64,000 bases of DNA from Raineyella antarctica (GCF_900092135.1 NZ_FMYF01000008.1:62001-126000); one strand, 5' to 3'; positions 47,491 to 56,562 are shown, counted from the first letter of the stretch. A program made the numbers and translations. The notes: generated from the letters alone by a model not told the origin.

Positions 47491-49910
47491 CCGACCACGC
47501 CACCCCTTTCGACGCCGTCATCCATGCCTGCCAGGTCCGACCGCCTCGCGGCTACACCTGGTTCGGGACCCCCCGGACAGCCGTCCCCCCGAGCCTGCGC
47601 GGCCTCCCACCCGAGGACCTGCGCCGCTACCTGAGGTCGGCGATCCAGGAGCGGCTCTACCAGGACGCGTACTGCCTCGGCGGGGCCCGTGCCTCGTCCG
47701 CCCCGGAGGACGTCCTGTCCGCCGCGCCGGACCAGGGACTGGCCGACGCCCTCGCCCGGGCGAACACCGCGGCGGGCTGCTGGGAGCCGGGATGGACGGT
47801 CGTCGACGTCGACGAGGACAGCTACGGCATCGACTCCGGCGACCTGGTGCTCTGGGTGGCCCGCTCCGACCTCCGCCCCGCCCCGGGCCGCGAGATCCGG
47901 ATCGGCGACAGCGTCCGGGTCCGGATGCCGACCGGCTCGCGTGAGCTCTCCCCGGGCTACTTCAGTGCCTTCAGCGATGCCCCCACCTCCGCCCTGGCGA
48001 CGCAACCGGTGGTCCGGGTCTACCTGGCACTGACCCCCGCGGGGGCCCCGCCGGCGATGGCGGCCCTCACCGGCGAGCTCAACACCCGCCAGGTGCCCTT
48101 CCGGCTCAAGATGCTCAGCGAACCGTCGCACTACCGCCGAGCGGACAGCGCCGTGCTCTACCTGGGCCAGGACTACCTGCCCACCGTGGGCCCGCACCTG
48201 GCGCGCGTGTTCGCCGACCTGGCCCCCGTCCTGCGCGACACCACTCCCCTCTTCACCCGGCGCCTGGCGCCTGGCATCGGGCTGGCGGAGGAACCCGAGG
48301 TGTCGGACAGCTTCGGCCAGCACCGCTGCGGCCTGGTCGCCGAGGGACTGATCGCCGCCGCGGAGCGTGGCGCACACTCCCACCACGAACGCCTCGGCCA
48401 CCTCCTGCAGGTCTGGCAGGAGGCGGGGCTCCAGGTGGAACGGCCGCACCTCAACCCCGGTTCCGACGACTCCCGATATGACTGCCTGGTGCCCGTTGGC
48501 GGGAGGGGAATGCCCATCAGCGTCGGGCGATCGGCAACCGGTCCCGGGGCCGGAGGCGTGGGGATGGACGCCGTCGCCGACGCGGCGCCGGACCCGGCCC
48601 CCGCACCCCTGGCACTGGCGGCCGCGCTCGGGGAGCGACTGGTCGCGTCCGCGACCTGGCACCAGGACCGGTGCACCTGGCTCGGCGTCGTCCCGACCAC
48701 CGATGACCAGGGTCGCCCCACCCTGGCGCATGGGGCGGTCGGACGATCGCTGTACGACGGCAGCTCGGGGATCGCCCTGTTCCTCGCCCTGCTCGGCACC
48801 GTGATCGAATCCTCCGGCGCTCGCGAGACCGCCCGGGCGGCCGCCCGGCAGTCGCTGGATCCCGACCGCGAACCGGCCGGCCCGGGCCTCTATACCGGGA
48901 CCGCCGGCCGGGCGATGGCGGCGGTGACGACCGGCCTGCTGCTGCGCGACGACGCCCTGGTCCGGGACGCCCTCGCCTCGCTCGGGACACTGGCCGAGAA
49001 CACCCACACCGACGTGCTCTCCGGGTCGGCCGGCACCGTCCTGGCGCTGCTGACCATTGCGGAACTGGTGGATGAGCCCCGTTGGGTGGGGCTGGCCACC
49101 ACGTACGGCGATCACCTGCTGCGCACCGCTCGGCCCGGTCGGCACGGCCTCTCGTGGCCACCGCCCGGCCGACTCACCTCACCCGACCTCACCGGCCTCT
49201 CGCACGGCGCGGGAGGCGTCGGGGCCGCCCTGGTCGAACTCGCCGTCGCCACCGGGGACGAGCGCTACGCAGATGCTGCCCGCGGCGCCTTCGCGTACGA
49301 GCGCAGCTGGTTCGACACCGACGAGGGCAACTGGGCCGACCTGCGCGACCAGCCGCGCCGGACGCGCAGGAACTCGGCGGCCGTCTTCCGCAGCCAGTGG
49401 TGCCACGGAGCACCCGGGCTGGCGCTGACCCGGATCCGGGCAGCGGAGGTGCTCGGGGAGGCCGCCCTGCGGGAGGAGGCGACCGTGGCACTGGGAACCA
49501 CCGTCCGCGACACCTCCGCGGCCCTGCTGACCGGATCGCTCGGCTTCAGCCTCTGCCACGGCCTGGCCGGCAATGCCGACGCACTGCTCGACGGACTGCG
49601 GACCATGCCGCCCGAAGAGGCCGGGAAGGCGCGGAGGCTGGTCGACCGGATCGCGCTGGTCGGGCACCGCCGACACGTCATCGGCTCGGCCCCCTGGCCC
49701 TGTGGGGTGCCGGTCCCGGACCTGGAGGTGCCAGGACTGCTGCTCGGCCTGGCGGGGATCGGCCACCACTTCCTGCGAGCAGCCGTCCCCGGCATCCCCT
49801 CGGTCCTCCTCCCGGACCCGGCCGGCTGGGCCACCAGCATCCATACCCTCGCCCACACGCCGTCCCGTACGCGCACCGACATCGGAGGAACGCCATGCCC
49901 GACTTCATGA
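47487..49910 (+). CDS. HopA1-like lyase fused to a LanC cyclase
   Basis: An 807-residue two-part protein. About 1-340 resemble the HopA1 effector family: LRRYLRSAIQERLYQDAYCL, GWTVVDVDEDSYGI, VRVYLALTPAGAP, GELNTRQVPFRLKMLSEPSH and DSAVLYLGQDYLP; in class V pathways HopA1 proteins remove phosphate from phospho-Ser/Thr. From about 375 to 800 there is a LanC alpha-toroid with LYTGTAGRAMA, DVLSGSAGTVLALL, GLSHGAGGVGAAL, WCHGAPGLAL (C639) and LCHGLAGNADALL (C690, H691), the zinc ligands that activate Cys thiols. A conserved-looking linker joins them. This would combine elimination and ring closure in one chain. Confidence 0.83.
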   Translation: MTDHATPFDAVIHACQVRPPRGYTWFGTPRTAVPPSLRGLPPEDLRRYLRSAIQERLYQDAYCLGGARASSAPEDVLSAAPDQGLADALARANTAAGCWEPGWTVVDVDEDSYGIDSGDLVLWVARSDLRPAPGREIRIGDSVRVRMPTGSRELSPGYFSAFSDAPTSALATQPVVRVYLALTPAGAPPAMAALTGELNTRQVPFRLKMLSEPSHYRRADSAVLYLGQDYLPTVGPHLARVFADLAPVLRDTTPLFTRRLAPGIGLAEEPEVSDSFGQHRCGLVAEGLIAAAERGAHSHHERLGHLLQVWQEAGLQVERPHLNPGSDDSRYDCLVPVGGRGMPISVGRSATGPGAGGVGMDAVADAAPDPAPAPLALAAALGERLVASATWHQDRCTWLGVVPTTDDQGRPTLAHGAVGRSLYDGSSGIALFLALLGTVIESSGARETARAAARQSLDPDREPAGPGLYTGTAGRAMAAVTTGLLLRDDALVRDALASLGTLAENTHTDVLSGSAGTVLALLTIAELVDEPRWVGLATTYGDHLLRTARPGRHGLSWPPPGRLTSPDLTGLSHGAGGVGAALVELAVATGDERYADAARGAFAYERSWFDTDEGNWADLRDQPRRTRRNSAAVFRSQWCHGAPGLALTRIRAAEVLGEAALREEATVALGTTVRDTSAALLTGSLGFSLCHGLAGNADALLDGLRTMPPEEAGKARRLVDRIALVGHRRHVIGSAPWPCGVPVPDLEVPGLLLGLAGIGHHFLRAAVPGIPSVLLPDPAGWATSIHTLAHTPSRTRTDIGGTPCPTS

Positions 49911-51337
49911 CCTTGGGACTGCTGCCCCCACTGCACCCCCGGACCATCGTGCTCAGGACCGCCTCGGTCCCCGGCGGGGGAGGGCTGGCCGCCGCCTTCG
50001 CCAACGACGTGCCCCTGGTGGAGGCCGTCGGGGGCGGCGGCCTGGCCCGGCTGGCCCGGCTGGAGAAGGACGGGGGTGTCGTCGCCGTCGACCCGGTCGG
50101 CGGGTCGAGCGGCGCAGCCTCAGCCGGTGCGCCCCGGGCCTGGTCGGCGTTGTCGGCCATGGCGGCCCAGGCAGGGGAGGACGACCCCGGGGCTGCCACC
50201 ATCGTCACCCTCACGCCGGGGGTCGACGTCGACGACCTGCTGGCAGATCTGGTGGCCGACGCGCAGGTCGAGTACGCCGACCGGGTCCCCGCACGCTACG
50301 TGGCGATGCCGGGCCCGATGGCCGACCAGCCGGGCATGATGGCCACCGGCGTCCCGCCGGCGAGCGATCCCTGGAACCTGGTGAGGATCGGCCTGCCGCA
50401 GGTCGAGGCGCAGGGGATCGACGATGCACGGGACATCCGCGTCGGCGTCCTCGACACCGGCGTCGACGAGGGACATCCGGCGTTGCGGGACCTGCTGGCG
50501 GCGTACACCCATGGTGGGAGCGGGTCCACCGGCACGGTGTCGGCCAGTGACGTCGTGGGGCACGGGACGCACGTCAGTGGGACGGTGGCCAGCGCTCCCT
50601 CGGTACGGGTCGGTGCCCGGGGGATCTGCCGCGCCGGGGTGAAGGTCTGGAAGATCTTCGACGACCAGCCGGACTACTTCGCCCGGGCCGGGGTGTACTG
50701 GTACCTCGTCGATCCCGTGATGTACCGCTCGGCACTGGCCGACTGCATCGGCAAGGTGGACGTGCTCAACCTCAGCATCGGGGGGCCGCAGCCGCCGGAC
50801 CGCCAGGAGTCGGCGCTGTACCAGCAGCTGCTCGACAGCGGCGTGTCGGTGGTGGCGGCGATGGGCAACGAACGCAGCAACGGCAGCCCGATCTCGTACC
50901 CCGCCGCGATCCCCGGGGTGATCGCCGTGGGAGCGACCAACACCGCCGACACCGTCGCCCCCTTCTCGAACAGCGGCGGCCACATCAGCCTGGTGGCCCC
51001 GGGCACCGGCATCTGGTCGACCCTGCCCACCTATCCCGGCCAGATCGGCTACCGCGCCGACCGGAGCACCGGCGTGCTGCGGCCGGGGGTGCCCTTCCCG
51101 CGGGACACCTACTACGCTGCGATGGACGGCACCTCGATGGCCGCCCCGCACGTGACCGCGGCAGTGGCGCTGCTGCTGGCCAACAGCCCGCACGGGCGTT
51201 CTCCCCAGGAGGTCCGGGACCTGTTGATGGTGACCGCGACCAGGCTGCCGGCCATGAACGAGGCCCGCTGGACCCCGGACTACGGCACCGGGCTGCTGAA
51301 CCTGCGCCGACTGGTCTTCGCCGCCCGCAACCTCTGA
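49895..51337 (+). CDS. Subtilisin-like serine protease (S8), possible leader peptidase
   Basis: A 480-residue subtilase. The catalytic triad is Asp in GVLDTGV (D187), His in GHGTHVSG (H223) and Ser in GTSMAAPH (S414), with the oxyanion Asn in MGNERSNG (N325). About 1-140 look like a propeptide (TIVTLTPGVDVDDLLADLVA...QVEYADRV). There is no signal peptide or C-terminal anchor, so it may act inside the cell, which suits removal of the precursor leader. The start overlaps the HopA1-LanC stop by 16 nt, indicating coupling. Confidence 0.85.
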   Translation: MPDFMTLGLLPPLHPRTIVLRTASVPGGGGLAAAFANDVPLVEAVGGGGLARLARLEKDGGVVAVDPVGGSSGAASAGAPRAWSALSAMAAQAGEDDPGAATIVTLTPGVDVDDLLADLVADAQVEYADRVPARYVAMPGPMADQPGMMATGVPPASDPWNLVRIGLPQVEAQGIDDARDIRVGVLDTGVDEGHPALRDLLAAYTHGGSGSTGTVSASDVVGHGTHVSGTVASAPSVRVGARGICRAGVKVWKIFDDQPDYFARAGVYWYLVDPVMYRSALADCIGKVDVLNLSIGGPQPPDRQESALYQQLLDSGVSVVAAMGNERSNGSPISYPAAIPGVIAVGATNTADTVAPFSNSGGHISLVAPGTGIWSTLPTYPGQIGYRADRSTGVLRPGVPFPRDTYYAAMDGTSMAAPHVTAAVALLLANSPHGRSPQEVRDLLMVTATRLPAMNEARWTPDYGTGLLNLRRLVFAARNL

Positions 51338-51353
51338 CCACGAAGGAGCCACC

Positions 51354-51617
51354 ATGCCGGACCCCGTCATCAGCTTCGCGGTCGGGCCCGACGTGCCCGA
51401 GGAGGAGATCGATTCCCTCTTCGCGACGATCCGCTGGGTCCGGGGAGTGACCGCCGCCCGACCGCTCGCGCCGGCCTCCGACGTTCCCGCGCTGCGCCGG
51501 ATGGGCACCGCGACCGTCGACCCCCGCAGCGACATCCGGGCCGTGGCGGGGGAGATCGCGGGCCTGGACGGGATCGAGTACGCCGACGTCGCCTCCGACC
51601 GGGGGCCGGTGCAGTAG
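51354..51617 (+). CDS. Small protein resembling a stand-alone subtilase propeptide/I9 inhibitor
   Basis: 87 residues: ISFAVGPDVPEEEIDSLFAT, then DIRAVAGEIAGLDGIEYADV near the end. The last block resembles the end of the propeptide of the preceding protease (LLADLVADAQVEYADRV), so this may be an I9-type inhibitor or folding helper acting in trans. GAAGGAG precedes the ATG, 16 nt after the protease stop. Similarity is by eye. Confidence 0.6.
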   Translation: MPDPVISFAVGPDVPEEEIDSLFATIRWVRGVTAARPLAPASDVPALRRMGTATVDPRSDIRAVAGEIAGLDGIEYADVASDRGPVQ

Positions 51618-51691
51618 GGCCTCCGGCGACGAGCAGCGTCGGGGCACCGTGCGGGGTCGACGGGCCGCGCCCCGAGCGGGATGATCGGACC

Positions 51692-53218
51692 ATGCGCCTG
51701 GCCGACCTCGTACGCACCTCGACCGCGGTCGCCGCGACCCGCTCGAGGCTGGAGAAGCGACACCTGCTGGCAGCGGCCCTGGCCGACGTCGATCCGGACG
51801 AGGCGGATGTGGTGGCCACCTTCCTGTCCGGACAGCTCCGGCAACGACGGACGGGGCTGGGCTGGCGCTCCCTGGGCAGTGTCCCCGAGCCGGCGGACGA
51901 GCCGACACTGGCGCCTCTCCAGGTCGACGCCGCCCTGGAGGCGCTCTCGCAGCTGTCCGGGCCCGGATCGCGGCAGTCGCGTGAGGCAGCCGTGGTCGAG
52001 CTGTTCGGCCGCGCCACCGCCCCCGAACAGGACTTCCTGCGCCGCCTGGTCACCGGGGAGCTGCGACAGGGCGCCCTGGACGCCCTGCTGCTGGAGGCGA
52101 TCGCGGAGGCGGCGGACGTACCGATCACCGCGGTGCGCAGGGCCGCGATGTACAGCGCCTACACCGGTCCCGTCGCCGCTGCGGCACTGGCCGGCGGGGA
52201 GGCGGCGCTCGTCGACTTCCGGCTACAGGTGCTGCGCCCGGTCCGCCCGATGCTCGCCTCGCCCGCCGCGGACGTCGACGCGGCCCTCGATGACCTGGAC
52301 GGTGCCCAGGTGGCGGTCGACGCCAAGCTCGACGGGGTCCGGATCCAGGTGCACCGCGCCGGCGCGGAGGTCATGGTCCTCACCCGTTCGCTGGAAGACA
52401 TCACCGAGCGCGTGCCGGAGATCGTCGAACTGGTCGGCACCCTGGGCGTACGCAGCGTCATCCTCGACGGTGAGGCGCTTGTGCTGGGCGCCGACGGTCG
52501 TCCGCGCCCGTTCCAGGAGACCGGGGCCCGCGCGCTGAGCCGGGACGCCGAGACCCTGCGCGGGGCCACGCCCCTGACCAGCTACTTCTTCGACGTCCTG
52601 CACCTGGACGGCCGCGACCTGGTCGACCTCCCCGCTCGGGACCGCTTCGCCCTGCTCGACTCCGTCCTCCCCGCAGCCGCGGTCGTGCCGCGCCGGATGA
52701 TGGCCGATGCCGCCGACGTCCGTGCCTTCTTCGACGAGGTACTGGCACGGGGGCACGAGGGGATCGTGGTCAAGGACCTGGCCGCCCCCTACGCGGCCGG
52801 ACGGCGGGGAGCGGCCTGGCGGAAGGTCAAGCCGCGGCACACCCTGGACCTGGTCGTGCTGGCCGTGGAGTGGGGCAGCGGCCGGCGCCACGGCAAGCTC
52901 TCCAACATCCATCTCGGGGCGCGCGACGGTGATTCCCTGGTGATGCTCGGCAAGACCTTCAAGGGGATGACCGACGAGATGCTCGCCTGGCAGACGCAGC
53001 GCTTCCTGGAGCTCGAGACCGGGCGGCACGGCAACGTGGTCGAGGTGCGTCCCGAGCAGGTGGTGGAGGTCGCCTTCGACGGGGTGCAGCGCTCCTCGCG
53101 CTACCCCGGCGGGGTAGCGCTGCGGTTCGCCCGGGTGCTGCGCTATCGCGAGGACAAGACGGCCGCGGAGGCCGACACCCTCGACAGCGTGCGTACGATC
53201 GGCGGCCTCGGGACGTGA
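51692..53218 (+). CDS. ATP-dependent DNA ligase
   Basis: A 508-residue ATP-dependent ligase resembling actinobacterial LigB. The N-terminal DNA-binding domain covers about 1-190; the adenylation motif is DAKLDGVRIQ with Lys at 212; motifs III and IV follow (YFFDVLHLDG, EGIVVKD), then motif V with AWRKVKPRHTLDLVV and a C-terminal OB fold. A GATGAT hexamer 6 nt before the ATG suggests a leaderless message. It is the first gene after the peptide cluster and appears unrelated to it. Confidence 0.9.
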   Translation: MRLADLVRTSTAVAATRSRLEKRHLLAAALADVDPDEADVVATFLSGQLRQRRTGLGWRSLGSVPEPADEPTLAPLQVDAALEALSQLSGPGSRQSREAAVVELFGRATAPEQDFLRRLVTGELRQGALDALLLEAIAEAADVPITAVRRAAMYSAYTGPVAAAALAGGEAALVDFRLQVLRPVRPMLASPAADVDAALDDLDGAQVAVDAKLDGVRIQVHRAGAEVMVLTRSLEDITERVPEIVELVGTLGVRSVILDGEALVLGADGRPRPFQETGARALSRDAETLRGATPLTSYFFDVLHLDGRDLVDLPARDRFALLDSVLPAAAVVPRRMMADAADVRAFFDEVLARGHEGIVVKDLAAPYAAGRRGAAWRKVKPRHTLDLVVLAVEWGSGRRHGKLSNIHLGARDGDSLVMLGKTFKGMTDEMLAWQTQRFLELETGRHGNVVEVRPEQVVEVAFDGVQRSSRYPGGVALRFARVLRYREDKTAAEADTLDSVRTIGGLGT

Positions 53219-53299
53219 CCCGGTGCCCCCGCCCGGGGCGGGTCCGGGTTGGCCCGGTGTCGGGGCAGGTGGGTGCCGACCTCGCGCCGCGGTGCCGGA

Positions 53300-54136
53300 T
53301 CAGCGGGTACGGGCGGTGGTGTAGCGGACCTGTTGGGTCAGGTGCAGCAGCCCGTCCTCGCCTCGATCCTGCTCCAGGATCCGTCCGGCCCGGTCGAGGA
53401 TGTCGGGCAGCGCATCGGGTGGGACCAGGTCCCAGAACTGGCGCATGCCCAGCGACATCGTCCAGGCCCGCCAGGCCCGGACATCGGTCAGGGTGATCTC
53501 GAGGGGCTCATCGTGGCTCTCGACGTCGGTCGCACCGCAGTCCTCGAAGAAGGTCGCCAGGCTGCCGGTACTGGCGAACGGGCCCTGCGTGCCCGACGTC
53601 CGCGCATCGGCCATCCCGGGTGGAGCGGTCGCGAGTAGGACAGCCTCGGCGCGCTGCCAGGCATCATCCTGCGGGCCGAACGTGCTGATCCCGATTCGCC
53701 CGGACCCGGGACGGACCTGACGGAGCCAGCTACGCAGGGTCTGCGCCGGATCGGGGTCGAAGAACAGCACCAGGGAGGCAGCCACGACGTCGTACGGACC
53801 GTCGTCGACCGTGGGCGGACCGGCCTCGCCGACCCGGACGTCGAGGTTCGTCACACCGGCGCGGTCCGCGTCGGCGCGGAGCAGGTCGGCCATGGCGGGG
53901 GAGAGATCGACGGCCACCACTCTCCCGGCGCTCCCGACCGCCGCACAGAGCGGGAAAGTCGCCGCTCCGCGCCCCGCCCCGATGTCCAGGGCGGACTCGC
54001 CCGCCCGGGGATCGAGCAGGTCGACCAGTCGGGCGGCGATCGGCCGGAACCACGGCACCGGACCCTGGTCATACCCCGGGGCGAGCTGGTCGAAGAGCCC
54101 GGCCACCCGAGCACGCTGTGCGGCGGTGTCACCCAT
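53300..54136 (-). CDS. Class I SAM-dependent methyltransferase
   Basis: A 278-residue methyltransferase of the Methyltransf_11/UbiE-like group. SAM-binding motif I is ALDIGAGRGAATFPLCAAVG (about 53-72), followed by VVAVDLSPAMADLL, LDVRVGEAG and YDVVAASLVLFFDPDP. The C-terminal half presumably binds substrate, which is unknown. The ATG at 54136 fits the family start (GLFDQLAPGYDQ follows). It converges with the ligase gene. Confidence 0.82.
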   Translation of the reverse strand: MGDTAAQRARVAGLFDQLAPGYDQGPVPWFRPIAARLVDLLDPRAGESALDIGAGRGAATFPLCAAVGSAGRVVAVDLSPAMADLLRADADRAGVTNLDVRVGEAGPPTVDDGPYDVVAASLVLFFDPDPAQTLRSWLRQVRPGSGRIGISTFGPQDDAWQRAEAVLLATAPPGMADARTSGTQGPFASTGSLATFFEDCGATDVESHDEPLEITLTDVRAWRAWTMSLGMRQFWDLVPPDALPDILDRAGRILEQDRGEDGLLHLTQQVRYTTARTR

Positions 54137-54255
54137 AGCCGGATTGTCCCCGTCCGACGCCGCAACGGCAACTATCCGTGGGCTCCTGGCCATCTTCGCA
54201 ACGGATCCGCAGCGGCCCGCGCCGCGCCCAGGGTCCGGCCGACGGATCGCCGATC

Positions 54256-55269
54256 TCAGGTGTCCCGGAGGAGTGCAATGGTCTGGGCCTCCAGCGAAGC
54301 CCGCCGGGCGGCCGCCTCGGACTGCCGGTCGGCCGCGTCGGGATCGATCGTCACCCCGCTCTCGTAGCGGTCGATCACGCGCGGGTCGATGTAGGAGCTG
54401 CGTGCCACCGTCGGAGTGTTGCCCAGGTACCCGGCGACCTCGACCACCGCGGCGCGGACGGCCCGCTTCCGGGAGGCCGCGGTGCGGCCCGGCTCCTCCG
54501 ACCTGGCCAGGGCGGCGGCCGCCAGCACGGTGGCGTGCCAGGTCCGGAAGTCCTTGGCGGTGATCTCCCCCTGGAACAGGTCGTCCAGGTAGCGGTTGAC
54601 CGCGGTCGAATCCAGGTCGCGCCACCGGCCGTCCTCGCGGTAGGCCATCAGCCGTTCGCCGGGGGATCGGCGCCGGCGCATCGTCTCCAGTGCGCGGATC
54701 GCGTCCTCGTCATCGATCTCCACGATGTGCTCGATGCCCGACTTCCCGACGAACCGGAAGACCATCACGTCACCGCGGCGGTGGACGTGGTCGCGCTGCA
54801 GGGTGGTCAGCCCGAAGCTGCCGTGCGCATCGGCGTACGCGTCGTTGCCGATCCGGAAGTAGCCCAGGTCGAGCAGCCGGAACGCGACGGCATCGGCCCG
54901 GGACAACGGCATGCCCGGCAGGTTGATGTCCTCGGCGACGGTGTCGCGAGCGGCGGCCAGCTTCTCGGCGGCGGCCAGCACCCGCTCGAACTTCGCCCGG
55001 TCCCGCTTCTGGCGCCAGACCGGGTGGTAGAGGTACTGGCGCCGCCCGGCATCGTCGGTGCCGACCGCCTGGAGGTGCCCGTTCGGGTACGGGCAGATCC
55101 ACACGTCCGTCCACGCCGGAGGAATCACCAGCTCCTTGACCCGGGCGACTTGCTCGGGATCCAGCCGCTCGCCGTGCTCGTCGAGGTAGGTGAAGCCCTT
55201 CCCCGTACGCCGCCGCGTCCAGCCGGCCATCCGGGGCGAGACCCTGCGCAACCGAGTCATGCGGACCAT
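54256..55269 (-). CDS. DNA topoisomerase IB
   Basis: A 337-residue bacterial type IB topoisomerase, related to the poxvirus and Deinococcus enzymes. The N-terminal domain includes GKGFTYLDEHGERLD and VIPPAWTDVWICPYPNGHLQ; the catalytic domain has FRFVGKSG and KDFRTWHAT, and the attacking Tyr is in ARSSYIDPRVIDRY (Y293). Two in-frame ATG codons, 55269 and 55260, are both possible. It relaxes supercoils by single-strand cleavage through a 3'-phosphotyrosine bond. Confidence 0.88.
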   Translation of the reverse strand: MVRMTRLRRVSPRMAGWTRRRTGKGFTYLDEHGERLDPEQVARVKELVIPPAWTDVWICPYPNGHLQAVGTDDAGRRQYLYHPVWRQKRDRAKFERVLAAAEKLAAARDTVAEDINLPGMPLSRADAVAFRLLDLGYFRIGNDAYADAHGSFGLTTLQRDHVHRRGDVMVFRFVGKSGIEHIVEIDDEDAIRALETMRRRRSPGERLMAYREDGRWRDLDSTAVNRYLDDLFQGEITAKDFRTWHATVLAAAALARSEEPGRTAASRKRAVRAAVVEVAGYLGNTPTVARSSYIDPRVIDRYESGVTIDPDAADRQSEAAARRASLEAQTIALLRDT

Positions 55270-55461
55270 GATGCCCCACGGGTCCTCGTGGCCGGGGCAG
55301 GCAGATCGGCCGATCGTCGGCTGGATCTCCCCTGGGAGTCTTGCCGTACCGGCCGGCGGCCGGGGACGATGGGGGAGCGGGCCCCGGCCCGTCCGCGCTG
55401 GGCTCCCGGGTCATGTCCGGAATCGCCCCGCGGTCCCCGCCGCCTGCCTGGAGGAGTTCCG

Positions 55462-56154
55462 ATGGCCCCCGACACGTCAGTGATCGTCTTCGACGTCAAC
55501 GAGACCCTGTCCGACATGTCACTGATGGCCGACCGCTTCGAGGAGGTCTGTGCCCCCGGCTACCTGGCCCGGTTGTGGTTCGCGACCGTGCTGCGCGAGG
55601 GGTTCGCCCTGGCTGCCGCCGGCGCCAGCGCCCGCTTCGCCGACATCGGCACCGAGGTGCTGCGGACCGTCCTGTCCGGCGCAGACCTTGACCGCGGACT
55701 GGACGCCGCCGTCTCGTACGTGATGGCTGGCATGAAGGAGCTCAAGCTGCACCCGGACGTGGCGCCGGGGATGAGGCTCCTCAAGGAGCACGGCTACCGG
55801 CTGGTCACCCTGAGCAACGGGTCGACCGACGTGGCCGAGCAGCTCCTCGGCCCGGCGGGACTGCGGGACGAGGTCGACCTGGTGCTCTCGGTGGAGGATG
55901 CCGGCGTCTGGAAGCCGGCGCAGGCGGCGTACGAGTACGCGGCCGAGGCCTGCGGGGTGCGTCCCGAGCAGATGATGATGGTCGCGGTGCACCCCTGGGA
56001 CCTGCACGGGGCCGCCGGTGCAGGGCTCCGGACAGGCTGGATCAACCGGACCCATGCCCGCTACCCGGAGTACTTCCGGGCACCCGACGCCACGGCCGCC
56101 ACGCTGGTCGCCCTGGCCGGCGAGATCGGGCCCGGGCCGGGCGCCGCGGCCTGA
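55462..56154 (+). CDS. Haloacid dehalogenase type II-like hydrolase
   Basis: A 230-residue HAD-superfamily protein. The nucleophile Asp is in IVFDVNETLSD (D11); motif II is TLSNGST, motif III includes VWKPAQAAYEYAAE, and motif IV is VAVHPWDLHGAAGAGLRTGW. The pattern fits type II 2-haloacid dehalogenases, which invert chirality while removing halide; activity on other substrates cannot be excluded. GGAGGAG precedes the ATG. Divergent from the topoisomerase IB gene. Confidence 0.86.
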   Translation: MAPDTSVIVFDVNETLSDMSLMADRFEEVCAPGYLARLWFATVLREGFALAAAGASARFADIGTEVLRTVLSGADLDRGLDAAVSYVMAGMKELKLHPDVAPGMRLLKEHGYRLVTLSNGSTDVAEQLLGPAGLRDEVDLVLSVEDAGVWKPAQAAYEYAAEACGVRPEQMMMVAVHPWDLHGAAGAGLRTGWINRTHARYPEYFRAPDATAATLVALAGEIGPGPGAAA

Positions 56155-56265
56155 GGACGACCCGGCCCGCCGACCCGGCCCGAACGTCCACGTCCCCTGA
56201 TCGGGCCGACGTTCCGCCACCGACCGGATCGGCTCGTCAAAGCCGTTGTCGCCACCCGGACGGAC

Positions 56266-56278
56266 TGCCAGACTGGCA
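56266..56278. promoter_or_regulatory. Palindrome over a candidate -10 upstream of the repeat protein
   Basis: TGCCAGACTGGCA is a perfect 6-bp inverted repeat around one central base. It overlaps CAGACT, a plausible -10 for the small gene starting at 56308, so it could be an operator. Confidence 0.4.
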
Positions 56279-56307
56279 ACGTCGACATCATCCAACGGAG
56301 GTACGTC

Positions 56308-56553
56308 ATGGCTGAGAACGTCGCGAGCGAAGGATCCTCGGCAGGCCCCGAGGAGCAGCCGCACACCCATCCCGAGCACTTCGAGACCGCCTACTCCGAC
56401 TACGCGCCGGAGCCGATGGACCCCACCGAGCTGGGAACCGAGAAGGCCCACCCGGAGCACTTCGAGACCGCCTACTCCGACTACGCCCCGGAGACGGACG
56501 ATCCCACCGAGGAGAACTGGCACGAGCACCACCAGCACAAGCACCCCGAGTGA
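56308..56553 (+). CDS. Small His/Glu-rich protein with two internal repeats
   Basis: 81 residues containing HPEHFETAYSDYAPE twice (about 21-35 and 48-62), each followed by a short DPTE segment, and ending EHHQHKHPE, which looks like the start of a third unit. The protein is acidic and His-rich with no Cys and no known domain. The ATG follows CGGAGG. Possible roles include metal binding or a modified peptide; nothing adjacent proves either. Confidence 0.7.
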   Translation: MAENVASEGSSAGPEEQPHTHPEHFETAYSDYAPEPMDPTELGTEKAHPEHFETAYSDYAPETDDPTEENWHEHHQHKHPE

Positions 56554-56562
56554 GGACCCCTC

